A stretch of 33,627 nt of DNA, taken from contig VRUK01000062.1 in assembly GCA_019456195.1 (NCBI GenBank), positions 1 through 33,627 on the forward strand. The letters are read 5' to 3'. Each line of letters starts with the position of its first letter. Position 1 is the stretch's first letter. Source of the DNA: Planctomycetota bacterium. GTDB taxonomy: Bacteria > Planctomycetota > Phycisphaerae > Sedimentisphaerales > Anaerobacaceae. The position numbers and the translations under genes are program-made. The notes below the pieces were generated by a model that worked only from the letters and a program-made list of their open reading frames with translations, was not told where the DNA came from and did not search any database. Positions 16,439 through 25,285 of the stretch are shown here, piece after piece.

Positions 16439-17896
16439 ATGGAAAATAAATCGATTAGTCGGCGTAATTTTATGAAAAGTTGTGCTGTGGGCGCATCGGC
16501 ACTTGTCGGTTCGAGTTTGATTTCGAAGAAAGCTTTCGCGGCCAAAAAGAAAAGACCGAATATTGTTTTGATAGTCAGCGACGACCATGGGCTCGAAGCT
16601 TTGGGGTGTTATGGTAATAAAGTTATCAAGACGCCGAATCTCGACCAGCTTGCGGCTGAGGGGGTTCGGTTTACGAATGCTTGTTGTACGACAGCGAGCT
16701 GCAGCGCGAGCCGGTCGGTGATTTTATCTGGTATGTATAATCACGCCAACGGCCAGTACGGCCATCAGCACAGTTATCATCACTTTATCTCCTTCCCGAA
16801 CGTGAAGTCTCTGCCGGTGCAATTGACCGAGGCAGGATACAAGACGGGACGGATAGGCAAGTATCACGTTGCGCCGGATGAGGTTTATAAATTCGATGTT
16901 GCGCTTAGGGGCAATAGCCGCAGTCCTGTCGAGATGGCGAATAACTGCCAAAGCTTTGTCAGCGGTGATGATAGTAATCCATTCTTCCTGTACTTCTGCA
17001 TGAGCGACCCGCACCGCGGGGGCGGCACAGCCGAAGAGCTGCCGACTAAGCCCGACCGTTTCGGCAATCGCCCCAGTGGAGAATATCCGGGAGTGAAAGA
17101 AGTCAAATACAGCCCTGAGGATGTTATAGTGCCGCCGTTTTTACCGGATTCGCCAGAGTGCCGTGCCGAGCTTGCGCAGTACTACCAATCAGTGTCCCGC
17201 GTTGACCAGGGAATTGGACGGTTGCTCGGCGTTCTTAAAAAGGCGGGCAAATATGATAATACTGTGGTCATTTATATCTCAGATAACGGCGTAGCATTTC
17301 CCGGTGCCAAAACGACTCTGTATGAGCCGGGGATGAATCTGCCGTGCATCGTTCGGAATCCGTCACAAAGGAAAAAAGGCATTACCTGTAACGCGCTGAT
17401 TAACTTTGCGGATTTGGCGCCGACGATTATGGACTTTGCCGAAGCTCTTCCTAAAAAGAGCGAATTTCAGGGCAAGTCGTTTAAGTCGGTGCTCGAACGG
17501 GAAAATCCATGGGGCTGGGATATAACTTACGCTTCGCATACTTTTCACGAGATAACGATGTATTATCCGATGCGCGTGGTGCGTGAGCGAAGGTATAAGC
17601 TGATATGGAATATTGCGCATGGACTGGATTATCCTTTCGCCAGTGATTTATGGGCGGCATCGACGTGGCAGGCGACGATTCAGCGAAGCGAGAAATATTA
17701 CGGCAAGCGGACGGTCGAGGCGTATCTTCATCGGTCCAAATTCGAGCTTTATGATTTGAAGAACGATCCGGATGAGGTTGAGAACTTAGCGGACAATCCC
17801 AAGTACAAAGGAATTCTTTCGAGGCTAAAGACAAAGCTCAAGGCATTTCAAAAGCGAACGAACGACCCATGGATACTCAAGTGGGAATATGAATGA
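16439..17896 (+). CDS. Sulfatase 2, heparan N-sulfatase (SGSH)-like, Tat-exported
   Basis: A 485-residue S1 sulfatase. The Tat signal is SRRNFMKS plus a hydrophobic region to about residue 34. The metal-binding start is NIVLIVSDDHG, and the formylglycine Cys88 is in CSASRSVILSG. The following GMYNHANGQYGHQHSYHHF closely resembles human N-sulfoglucosamine sulfohydrolase and related bacterial enzymes (S1_8-type). In bacteria this group includes O-sulfatases, so the name does not fix the substrate. ATG 16439 has GGAGA about 9 bases upstream; a longer frame from TTG 16391 would add 16 residues before the Tat signal and is unlikely. It follows sulfatase 1 by 77 bases. Confidence 0.85.
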   Translation: MENKSISRRNFMKSCAVGASALVGSSLISKKAFAAKKKRPNIVLIVSDDHGLEALGCYGNKVIKTPNLDQLAAEGVRFTNACCTTASCSASRSVILSGMYNHANGQYGHQHSYHHFISFPNVKSLPVQLTEAGYKTGRIGKYHVAPDEVYKFDVALRGNSRSPVEMANNCQSFVSGDDSNPFFLYFCMSDPHRGGGTAEELPTKPDRFGNRPSGEYPGVKEVKYSPEDVIVPPFLPDSPECRAELAQYYQSVSRVDQGIGRLLGVLKKAGKYDNTVVIYISDNGVAFPGAKTTLYEPGMNLPCIVRNPSQRKKGITCNALINFADLAPTIMDFAEALPKKSEFQGKSFKSVLERENPWGWDITYASHTFHEITMYYPMRVVRERRYKLIWNIAHGLDYPFASDLWAASTWQATIQRSEKYYGKRTVEAYLHRSKFELYDLKNDPDEVENLADNPKYKGILSRLKTKLKAFQKRTNDPWILKWEYE

Positions 17897-18035
17897 GTTC
17901 GCTGCGGAACTTGACAATTTTCCATAGACGGCTATGATGTGTTCTGCTGCTTTCGGCCTCCGGGTTGGGACTGATAAGGAGTTTGGCGGGGGCAGGAGTC
18001 TGAGTGTAATATAAGTACGAAAGAAGGACAATGAA

Positions 18036-19529
18036 ATGGCACTGTTATTAGGATATGATGTTGGAAGCTCGTCGATAAAGGCGACCCTGATGGACAGCCA
18101 AACGGGTAAGGTATTGGCGAGTGCGACTTCGCCCCAGGAAGAACTGGAGATTATCGCAAAGGAGTCCGGCTGGGCTGAGCAGCATCCCTCTACATGGTGG
18201 GAACATGTTAAAGAAACGACCCGGCAGATTGCTTCCAAAATCCGGAATTTAGAGGATGTTGAAGCTATCGGGATTTCATATCAGATGCACGGATTGGTTT
18301 GTGTGGATAAGAACAAAGAGGTTTTGAGGTCTTCGATAATCTGGTGCGACAGCAGGGCGGTGCAAATCGGTGAACAGGCGGCCAAAGACATTGGGACAAA
18401 AAAGTGTCTTAAGAGTCTTTTTAACCTGCCGGGTAATTTTACGGCATCTAAATTAAAATGGGTCAAAGAAAACGAGCCGGAAGTCTATTCGAAGATTCAT
18501 AAAATAATGCTGCCCGGTGATTATATTGCGATGAAGATGACGGGCGAGATAAAAACTACGCCGTCAGGTTTGTCTGAAGGGATGATGTGGGATTTCGGGA
18601 AGGATGGATTGGCGGAATTTGTTTTGGATAACTACGGGATATCAGCCGATTTGACAGCTCCGACTGTTCCGACATTTTCTGCTCAGGGTGAGCTGACCAG
18701 CTCGGCTTCTTATGAGCTGGGACTCAAGGCCGGGACAAAGGTAAGCTACCGAGCGGGGGACCAGCCGAATAACGCACTATCGCTGGGTGTGTTGCAGCCG
18801 GGTGAAATTGCTGTTACTGCCGGGACATCCGGCGTCGTCTATGGAATCAGTGATAAGAAGAACTACGACCAACTCTCACGGGTTAATATATTCGTTCATG
18901 TCAATCATTCGAAGGACGAGCCGAGGTACGGTGTTTTGCTTTGCCTTAACGGTACGGGAATTCTAAATAGCTGGCTAAAGCACAATTTTGTAGGCGGCGA
19001 GGGATTAGACTATGAGCAGATGAACGAGCTGGCGGCCCAGGTTGCGGTCGGTTCTGACGGGCTGATGATACTGCCTTATGGCAACGGCGCGGAGAGGACC
19101 TTAGAGAATAGGAATATCGGGGCGTCCGTTCACGGTTGGAATTTTAATATACACAAAAAGGCGCATTTCCTGAGGGCTGCTCAGGAAGGAATTGTTTTTG
19201 CGCTAAATTACGGCCTTGGGATAATGCGCAATATGGGGATTGAGTTGGAAACAGTCAAGGCTGGAAATGCGAACATGTTCCTTAGCCCGCTGTTTGCCGA
19301 GGCCTTTGCGACGATTACTGGCGCTACCGTGGAGCTTTATAATACCGACGGCTCGCAGGGCGCCGCTAGGGGAGCCGGAATCGGAGCGGGTATTTACAAG
19401 GGCCCCGATGACGCCTTTGTAGGCCTGGAGCCGGTGAAGGCGATTGAACCAAATAAGAAATTAGCATCGGCCTATCAGGATGCCTATGGAAGATGGGAAG
19501 ATGTTTTGAAGGGACAATTGAAAAATTAA
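18036..19529 (+). CDS. xylB: Xylulokinase
   Basis: A FGGY-family sugar kinase of 497 residues that phosphorylates D-xylulose to D-xylulose 5-phosphate for the pentose phosphate pathway, in the cytoplasm. The N-terminal phosphate-binding segment is LGYDVGSSSIKATLMD. GISYQMHGLV carries the Met-His-Gly typical of xylulokinases, and AGDQPNNALSLGVLQPGEI with TAGTSGVVYGIS covers the second FGGY region. The length is normal. AAGGA lies about 8 bases before the ATG. The gene is followed 59 bases later by xylose isomerase, confirming the assignment. The 139 bases upstream contain no recognised gene. Confidence 0.92.
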   Translation: MALLLGYDVGSSSIKATLMDSQTGKVLASATSPQEELEIIAKESGWAEQHPSTWWEHVKETTRQIASKIRNLEDVEAIGISYQMHGLVCVDKNKEVLRSSIIWCDSRAVQIGEQAAKDIGTKKCLKSLFNLPGNFTASKLKWVKENEPEVYSKIHKIMLPGDYIAMKMTGEIKTTPSGLSEGMMWDFGKDGLAEFVLDNYGISADLTAPTVPTFSAQGELTSSASYELGLKAGTKVSYRAGDQPNNALSLGVLQPGEIAVTAGTSGVVYGISDKKNYDQLSRVNIFVHVNHSKDEPRYGVLLCLNGTGILNSWLKHNFVGGEGLDYEQMNELAAQVAVGSDGLMILPYGNGAERTLENRNIGASVHGWNFNIHKKAHFLRAAQEGIVFALNYGLGIMRNMGIELETVKAGNANMFLSPLFAEAFATITGATVELYNTDGSQGAARGAGIGAGIYKGPDDAFVGLEPVKAIEPNKKLASAYQDAYGRWEDVLKGQLKN

Positions 19530-19560
19530 GAGCACAAGACATAAGTGCATGAGTTTTGTT

Positions 19561-19572
19561 TTAAGCGCTTAA
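19561..19572 (+). promoter_or_regulatory. Palindromic operator candidate before xylA
   Basis: TTAAGCGCTTAA, a perfect 12-bp palindrome with a central CG, the style of LacI/GalR-family operators. It overlaps the Shine-Dalgarno (AAGAAAGGAG) of xylA in the xylB-xylA gap. No LacI-type regulator is in the window, so binding is an inference. Confidence 0.4.
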
Positions 19573-19588
19573 GAAAGGAGCAATTAAA

Positions 19589-20899
19589 ATGGCAGAATAC
19601 TTTCCAGAAGTTAAAGGGATAAAATACGAGGGGCCTGACTCAAAGAATCCTCTTGCGTTTAAGTATTATAATCCTCAGGATGTTATACTTGGAAAAACAA
19701 TGGCCCAGCACTTGCGATTTTCAGTATGCTACTGGCACACTTTGAAAAATTTAGGGACCGACCAGTTCGGTGGTAATACCATTATTCGAAAATACAACGA
19801 TTCATCCGATCCAATGGACATCGCGGATATGACATTGGAAGCTGCTTTTGAGTTATTCACAAAGTTAGGTATAGATTTCTGGTGCTTCCACGACAGAGAC
19901 ATTGCTCCTGAAGCGGATGACCTTGCTGAAACCAACAAGCGTCTCGATAAAATAGTTCAAAAAGCCAAGAAGCTTCAGGCCGACACTGGCATTAAGTTGC
20001 TTTGGGGAACGACTAACGCTTTTTCACATCGTCGATTCATGGCCGGTGCGGGTACCAATCCCTCGCCTGAGGTCTTTGCTTATGCAGCGAGTCAGATTAA
20101 GAAAGCTATTGAGATAACAAATGAACTTGGCGGACAAGGTTATGTCTTCTGGGGTGGACGTGAAGGTTACGATACATTGCTCAATACTGATATGAAACGT
20201 GAACTGGATCATCTGGCTTTGCTTCTGCAGATGGCGGTTGATTACAAAAAGAAGATTGGTTTCAAAGGACAGTTTTATATAGAGCCAAAACCGAAGGAAC
20301 CGACCAAGCATCAGTATGATTTCGATGCAGGCAATTGCTTCGCGTTTTTGCAGAAATATAATCTACTCGACGACTTTAAGTTAAACATTGAATCCAATCA
20401 TGCAACACTTGCCGGCCACGATTTTTGTCACGAACTTGCCTTTTGTGTTGCCAATAATATACTCGGTTCGGTCGATGCTAATCGTGGTGATCTTCTTTTA
20501 GGCTGGGACACAGACCAGTTTCCTAATGACATTTACGAAACAACATTGGCTATGTACATTATTCTCAAAGGCGGCGGTTTTACCACCGGTGGCCTCAATT
20601 TCGATGCGCATGTCAGACGTCAATCAATAGATCCCATTGACCTTTTCTATGGTCATATTGGTGCTATGGACATTTTTGCACGGGGACTGAAAAATGCCGC
20701 GAAGATGATCGAAGACAAAACCTTCGATAATGCTGTCAAGGAACGTTATCAAAATTGGGACCAGGGGCTCGGCTCCAAAATTGAAAAGAAACAGGCAGGA
20801 TTTGAAGAGCTTGAAGCCTATATCCTTGAACACGGCGAACCCAAGCTCCAAAGCGGCCGCCAGGAGTTGCTTGAGAATCGGTTGAATGATTACATCTGA
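19589..20899 (+). CDS. xylA: Xylose isomerase
   Basis: A class II xylose isomerase of 436 residues that interconverts D-xylose and D-xylulose with two divalent metals. Visible signatures are [12 protein letters not shown] (catalytic His), [32 protein letters not shown] (metal-ligand Glu), [25 protein letters not shown] and GWDTDQFP, all in the usual order. AAGGAG precedes the ATG by about 8 bases. Codon choice is somewhat more A/T-ending than in the sulfatases, which may reflect expression or a different origin. With xylB it forms a complete entry route for xylose and indicates that the locus targets a xylose-containing glycan. Confidence 0.95.
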   Translation: MAEYFPEVKGIKYEGPDSKNPLAFKYYNPQDVILGKTMAQHLRFSVCYWHTLKNLGTDQFGGNTIIRKYNDSSDPMDIADMTLEAAFELFTKLGIDFWCFHDRDIAPEADDLAETNKRLDKIVQKAKKLQADTGIKLLWGTTNAFSHRRFMAGAGTNPSPEVFAYAASQIKKAIEITNELGGQGYVFWGGREGYDTLLNTDMKRELDHLALLLQMAVDYKKKIGFKGQFYIEPKPKEPTKHQYDFDAGNCFAFLQKYNLLDDFKLNIESNHATLAGHDFCHELAFCVANNILGSVDANRGDLLLGWDTDQFPNDIYETTLAMYIILKGGGFTTGGLNFDAHVRRQSIDPIDLFYGHIGAMDIFARGLKNAAKMIEDKTFDNAVKERYQNWDQGLGSKIEKKQAGFEELEAYILEHGEPKLQSGRQELLENRLNDYI

Positions 20900-21000
20900 A
20901 CCGAAGTCGAGTAGTAGTTAATGCTCAGGGCCATTTCGATAAAATGTATAAGTGATGAAATACAGGATGGCACCACGGTCACTGATGAGTAGAATACAAC

Positions 21001-22581
21001 ATGAAAACTCGCCGTGATTTTTTAAAGAGCTTGATGATAGGATGTGTTGCGGCCCTTGTCCCGTCAATCGGCTTTGCCGGGCACCGCCGAAAGCCGAATG
21101 TCGTGTTAATCGTCTGCGACGATCTCAACGACTATGTCACGGGTATGGCAGGGCATCCTCAGGCACGGACACCAAACATCGCCAGGCTTGCTCGCTCCAG
21201 GGTGGCTTTCAAACGGGCCTATAGCAACAATCCCATCTGTGCACCATCGCGATCCAGCTTCCTTACCGGAATCTATCCACACACTTCGAAAAACCTGTTC
21301 TGGGACAAGTGGTTCGAGAATCCCATGCTAAAGAATTCCAGGACCATCATGGAACACTTCCGCCATAACGGCTATCATGTCGCTGGGTCCGGCAAACTAA
21401 TGCATCACCATCTGCCTTCTGTCTGGAGCGAGTTCAAGCATAAGGCCGACTACGGCCCCTTTGTTTATGACGGCAAGGACAGGGTCGCTCATCCCTCAGT
21501 GCCTGAGCCCTTCAACAGTATCGGACATGTTGATGGTTCTTACGCCCCATTGTCCGATGTGCCCTATGGACCAAACGACAAGGACAATAAGGGCTGGATA
21601 TACGGCACCTGGGGTAAGGTAAATAAGTTCAAATACGTTGACGAGGACAACCGCGACCCTACCCCCGATGAACGCAATGCGGCCTGGGCGGCAAAGAAGA
21701 TCAATGAGTTTGCTAAACAGGAAAACGGCAAGCCGTTTTTCCTGGGCATTGGTTTTATTCGTCCGCACACCCCGCTGCACGTCCCAAAACGCTTCTTCGA
21801 TATGTTCCCGCCGGACTCTCTCAAAATCCCCGTAATCAAGGCCAACGATGCCGAAGACTGTCACTATATGGACGTCTTTAACAGCAGCCAGAAGGGACCG
21901 AAATACTTTCGCCTGTTAAAAGAATCGTATCCTGACCTCGAATCCGCACTCAAAGCGTTTACCCATGCCTATCTCGCCAGTGTGGCCGCAGTTGACGAAT
22001 GCGTTGGCCGGATAGTCGAAGCGGTGAACAAGAGTCCATTGAAAGACAACACCATCATCGTTGTTACAAGCGACCACGGCTGGAACATGGGCGAGAAGGA
22101 TTACCTTTTCAAAAACGCGCTCTGGGAAGAAAGTACTCGTGTGCCGCTTATTATCCGTGCGCCGGGCGTGGCGGTGACAGGCGGCATCGCCGAACACCCT
22201 GTTTCACTGATTGATATCTATCCCACACTCGTTGACCTCTGTGGACTCGAAAGCGATACGAGAAAGAACAACAAAGGCGCCAGGCTCGACGGCTATAGTC
22301 TCCGCCCGTTCCTCGAAAATCCGAAGTCCGAAACCTGGAACGGGCCCGACGCCGCCTTGACGATGATATATGCCGGAAATAAGACAGGAAATGATCCTAC
22401 TAAACAGCATTGGTCGGTCCGGACAAAAAGGTGGCGATATATTCTGTACAACAACGCCAGCGAGGAGTTGTACGACCACGACACCGACCTCTACGAATGG
22501 ACCAACCTCTCCGGCGATTCCCGTTACGGGAAGATAAAAGCGAGCCTGAAGGCCCGGCTATTCCGCATGACTGGCCCGTGA
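21001..22581 (+). CDS. Sulfatase 3, iduronate-2-sulfatase-like, Tat-exported
   Basis: A 526-residue S1 sulfatase. The Tat signal is TRRDFLKS, with a hydrophobic stretch to about residue 26. The segment VLIVCDDLNDYVTGMAGHP and the formylglycine Cys80 in CAPSRSSFLTGIYPH are typical of iduronate-2-sulfatase-like (S1_7-type) enzymes. Later metal ligands are in VVTSDHGWNMGEK. No convincing Shine-Dalgarno lies before ATG 21001, and the gene uses C-ending codons more than its neighbours, so a separate origin is possible. It follows xylA by 101 bases with no feature seen between. The substrate is likely a sulfated uronic acid or related sugar, by family analogy only. Confidence 0.85.
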   Translation: MKTRRDFLKSLMIGCVAALVPSIGFAGHRRKPNVVLIVCDDLNDYVTGMAGHPQARTPNIARLARSRVAFKRAYSNNPICAPSRSSFLTGIYPHTSKNLFWDKWFENPMLKNSRTIMEHFRHNGYHVAGSGKLMHHHLPSVWSEFKHKADYGPFVYDGKDRVAHPSVPEPFNSIGHVDGSYAPLSDVPYGPNDKDNKGWIYGTWGKVNKFKYVDEDNRDPTPDERNAAWAAKKINEFAKQENGKPFFLGIGFIRPHTPLHVPKRFFDMFPPDSLKIPVIKANDAEDCHYMDVFNSSQKGPKYFRLLKESYPDLESALKAFTHAYLASVAAVDECVGRIVEAVNKSPLKDNTIIVVTSDHGWNMGEKDYLFKNALWEESTRVPLIIRAPGVAVTGGIAEHPVSLIDIYPTLVDLCGLESDTRKNNKGARLDGYSLRPFLENPKSETWNGPDAALTMIYAGNKTGNDPTKQHWSVRTKRWRYILYNNASEELYDHDTDLYEWTNLSGDSRYGKIKASLKARLFRMTGP

Positions 22582-22691
22582 AAAGAATGATGGTTCAGTT
22601 TGCAGGCCAATAGCCGTCAGAGGTCAGAAGTTTTATGCGGAAACCATATACACATAGTTATAAGGCTTAATAGAATAACAGGAACATCATA

Positions 22692-23342
22692 ATGAGTATT
22701 GAAGTATTGGGAATTTCCGGCAGTCCTATAGAAAACAGTAACACGGACCGGCTTATTAAAGCCGTATTGGATGCAACCGAATTAGAATGCGAATTTGTGA
22801 AACTGAGCCGAATTAACATCAGACCTTGCCTTGCCTGTAAACAGTGTGTTCCGGACAACATCTGCAAAGTTAAGGACGATTTTCCGGAGCTTGCAGAAAA
22901 AATCAAGAAAGCCGGGGCATTGATTATTGGTGCATATATTCCATATAAACAGATAGACGGTTTCACAAAAGCGCTTCTTGAAAGATTCTGGTCACTCAGA
23001 CACGTGACCAACCTGCTTAGGGGCAAGCTGTGTGCAACGGTTCTAACCTACCTGACTACCGATGCGGCGGATCATGTTAATCGATCATTGGCCATAGAGT
23101 TAAAGGAAATGGAACGTATGGAGCTTATTGGGCAAGTCATGATTAAGGGCAACCTTCCCTGCTTGACCTGCGGCGAGGGAGATGAATGTGAAATGAGTGG
23201 ATTAAGAAAGCGTTACGGACCGGATGCGAGGTCATCCGATTACCCATACGTACGGGTTGAGGATCAGAAAGAAGTATGGGAAGAAGCAATGCGAATCGGT
23301 CGTCTGATCGGCCAGCGCCTGCGAACAACTAATCGGGATTAA
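22692..23342 (+). CDS. Iron-sulfur flavoprotein / NAD(P)H-dependent FMN reductase-like
   Basis: A 216-residue flavodoxin-fold protein. The FMN phosphate-binding start is VLGISGSPIENSNTD. A compact cysteine cluster at Cys46, 49, 52 and 58 (C-x2-C-x2-C-x5-C) is the kind that binds a [4Fe-4S] cluster in archaeal and bacterial Isf proteins. A second set lies at Cys157, 160 and 166. The electron donor and acceptor are unknown. AGGA lies about 8 bases before the ATG. It is 110 bases after sulfatase 3 in the same direction. A redox link to sulfatase maturation or to other metabolism is speculative. Confidence 0.7.
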   Translation: MSIEVLGISGSPIENSNTDRLIKAVLDATELECEFVKLSRINIRPCLACKQCVPDNICKVKDDFPELAEKIKKAGALIIGAYIPYKQIDGFTKALLERFWSLRHVTNLLRGKLCATVLTYLTTDAADHVNRSLAIELKEMERMELIGQVMIKGNLPCLTCGEGDECEMSGLRKRYGPDARSSDYPYVRVEDQKEVWEEAMRIGRLIGQRLRTTNRD

Positions 23343-23440
23343 AACTCCGTATAACCATCGCATGAACTCAAGACATTTCTTCCGCTGCGCCACATTCACG
23401 CCGGTTATGCGGAGCGTCACGCGCGGTTCAACGGAATTCA

Positions 23441-23620
23441 ATCGAATACACCGCTTATATTATCCATGCACCGGTTACAGTCCTTGTGGCAATCGCGATT
23501 AGGAATATCAGTTTACACCCGCTTCTAAAATTTGTTTTGGCTGTGCTTATTGCTGTTCCGTTGTGTTTCGCCTTGGCCAATTTCATCAGGCAACTGCCGC
23601 TGGCAAGACGGATATTGTAA
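23441..23620 (+). pseudogene. C-terminal relic of an acyltransferase-3-family membrane protein
   Basis: Sixty in-frame codons ending in TAA read IEYTAYIIHAPVTVLVAIAI, then LHPLLKFVLAVLIAVPLCFA and a basic tail ending RRIL. This resembles the last two membrane helices of the acyltransferase 3 / OpgC-type family, including the (Y)TxYIIHxPV pattern. No start codon or matching upstream part exists: the frame is open only from a TGA about 90 bases earlier, and its upstream codons are not hydrophobic. This appears to be the remains of a deleted gene. The rest of the 330-base gap between 23343 and 23671 holds no other gene seen. Confidence 0.55.
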
Positions 23621-23671
23621 TTACGGAGTGGTCGAAGTATAAAGCAACGTGTCTTTATATTCCCTGCTTTT

Positions 23672-24721
23672 TCAGATAATCAGCATTGCATCCCCGTAAG
23701 AATAAAAACGGTATTGCTGTAAGATGGCGTGATTGTAAGCGGCCAGAATGTTATCAAGACCAGCAAATGCCCCGACCAGCGCCAGGAGTGTGGATTTCGG
23801 CAGATGGAAGTTCGTTATCATAGCGTCTGTAATTTTGAATTTATAGCCGGGCTTTATGAATAGACCTGTTGAACCCGTGGCGGCTTCGATTTGCGGGCCG
23901 GCGGCAATTGTTTCGAGGGTTCGGGTCGAGGTTGTACCGACAGGAATTATGCGTGCCCCCTTACTTTTTGCGGTATTTATTATCCGGGCATTCTCCTGGT
24001 CCATACTGAACCGCTCCTGATGAATCTGGTGGTCGTCGAGATTTTCGGCGGTTACCGGTTTGAATGTTCCGGCTCCGACGTGCAGTGTTATATATGCAAA
24101 GCTGATACCGGCCTGTATAAGCTGCTCTATCAAAGGCTCTGTAAAGTGCAGCCCTGCCGTGGGAGCGGCAACCGCGCCGTTTTTACGGGCGTAAACCGTC
24201 TGGTATCGCGATTTATCAATATCCGCTGCCGCCGGGTCGTCGTCCCGTTTGATATACGGCGGAAGCGGCGGAAAACCGATTGCTTCGAGAACGGTCTCTG
24301 TATCTGCTTCGGTCTTTAATCTTAGCAGACATCTGCCTCGGGCTTGTTTTTCGAGCAGCTCGGCCTCGCAGAAATCGGCCTTTTGCCGGTCCTTCAAGAT
24401 AAGAATGTCACCGGCCCTTAGCCTGCGGGCGCCTTTTAGCATTACCATCCAGTTGTTATCAGGCTTTTGAGCGAGGAACAAACCTTCGAGTTTACCTCCG
24501 GTGATTTTACGGGCGAAAAAGCGGGCGGGCAGGACTTTCGTATCGTTGAGAACAAGGCAGTCGCCGGGCGATAAGAAATCTCCGATGCTGCTGAATCGGC
24601 TGTCGATGATATCATCGGTTGAGCGGTTAAGAACCAGTAGTCGTGAGCTGCTTCGAACGGGGCAGGGACATTGTGCGATCAACTCGGGCGGCAAATAGTA
24701 ATTCAGCTTTTCAGTTTTCAT
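23672..24721 (-). CDS. queA: tRNA preQ1(34) S-adenosylmethionine ribosyltransferase-isomerase
   Basis: A 349-residue protein that transfers and isomerises the ribosyl group of S-adenosylmethionine onto preQ1 in tRNA, making epoxyqueuosine at position 34. Conserved segments in order are YYLPPELIAQCP, LVLNDTKVLPARF, AAPTAGLHFTEPL, VGAGTFKPV, VGTTSTRTLE, ITNFHLPKSTLLALVGAFAG and YRFYSYGDAMLI. The length is normal. ATG 24721 is preferred over an in-frame TTG two codons earlier; neither has a clear Shine-Dalgarno. A possible -10 (TATAAT, 24789-24784) lies upstream without a good -35. A weak AT-rich inverted repeat (23638-23659) follows the stop. It is a housekeeping gene, not linked to its neighbours. 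Confidence 0.95.
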   Translation of the reverse strand: MKTEKLNYYLPPELIAQCPCPVRSSSRLLVLNRSTDDIIDSRFSSIGDFLSPGDCLVLNDTKVLPARFFARKITGGKLEGLFLAQKPDNNWMVMLKGARRLRAGDILILKDRQKADFCEAELLEKQARGRCLLRLKTEADTETVLEAIGFPPLPPYIKRDDDPAAADIDKSRYQTVYARKNGAVAAPTAGLHFTEPLIEQLIQAGISFAYITLHVGAGTFKPVTAENLDDHQIHQERFSMDQENARIINTAKSKGARIIPVGTTSTRTLETIAAGPQIEAATGSTGLFIKPGYKFKITDAMITNFHLPKSTLLALVGAFAGLDNILAAYNHAILQQYRFYSYGDAMLII

Positions 24722-24907
24722 AACCAAACGTTATCAGACCGTTACCAAAATGACAAAAAAATTTTTTCTAAATAATACGCTAAATTATAGGTTTGAGCGG
24801 ATGTGTAAAAAATTCCTGCAAAAGCAGTTCGATATTAGGGACGATACTAATACTAATAATACGAATCCAATTTATTTACAATAATAGTTTTTCATGGGTC
24901 AGGGTTT

Positions 24908-25105
24908 ATGTCGTCAGCACAGTATGTAGATAGACAGGTAACATCAGTCGCTGTTTTGGGCAGGGATGAGCTTAAGAGACGAATCAGGAATTTTCGGGGC
25001 AGGTTCAAGCTGGATTTTACGGAAGATTACCTCAACAGGATAAGCGTTGATAGGCTAAGGCATATCCTTCTGGCTGCATTAATAAACGCAAAGACTCACA
25101 ATTAG
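24908..25105 (+). CDS. Small hypothetical protein
   Basis: A 65-residue basic protein, divergent from queA. The second half looks structured and helical (GRFKLDFTEDYLNRISVDRLR, then HILLAALINAK). Clear amphipathic helices and balanced composition suggest it is a real gene rather than chance. AGGG lies only about 4 bases before ATG 24908, closer than usual. No signal peptide, cysteine motif or membrane segment is seen. The function is unknown. The upstream 180 bases contain AT-rich sequence, including a short TACTAA-type repetition near 24845-24857. Confidence 0.5.
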   Translation: MSSAQYVDRQVTSVAVLGRDELKRRIRNFRGRFKLDFTEDYLNRISVDRLRHILLAALINAKTHN

Positions 25106-25184
25106 AAAGCCGTCCACTTCTTCGAACCTTTCACAGAACATCATAACAAGCCATTGATAGGCACAAACTTATATCCGTGCGCAT

Positions 25185-25210
25185 AAAAAAGGCGGACATT
25201 ACATCCGCCT
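25185..25210 (-). terminator. Rho-independent terminator of a prepilin operon
   Basis: On the minus strand, AGGCGGA, a 7-base loop, TCCGCCT and a run of six T. It lies 75 bases past the stop of the minus-strand gene at 25286-26164 and would end the two-gene transcript 26992 to 25286. Confidence 0.85.
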
Positions 25211-25285
25211 GTAATTATCATCAGTTATGTTTTCTGCTTGGTTGAAAAATTCAACAAGCACAAAAAATCACATTCGTGGCTTCGG

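Noticed and set aside
23638..23659. TATAAAG/CTTTATA inverted repeat after queA as a terminator
   Set aside because: The stem is AT-rich and no T run follows; too weak to call.
24841..24860. Short TACTAA-type repetition upstream of the small protein gene
   Set aside because: Only two or three imperfect units in AT-rich sequence; no support for a functional repeat.
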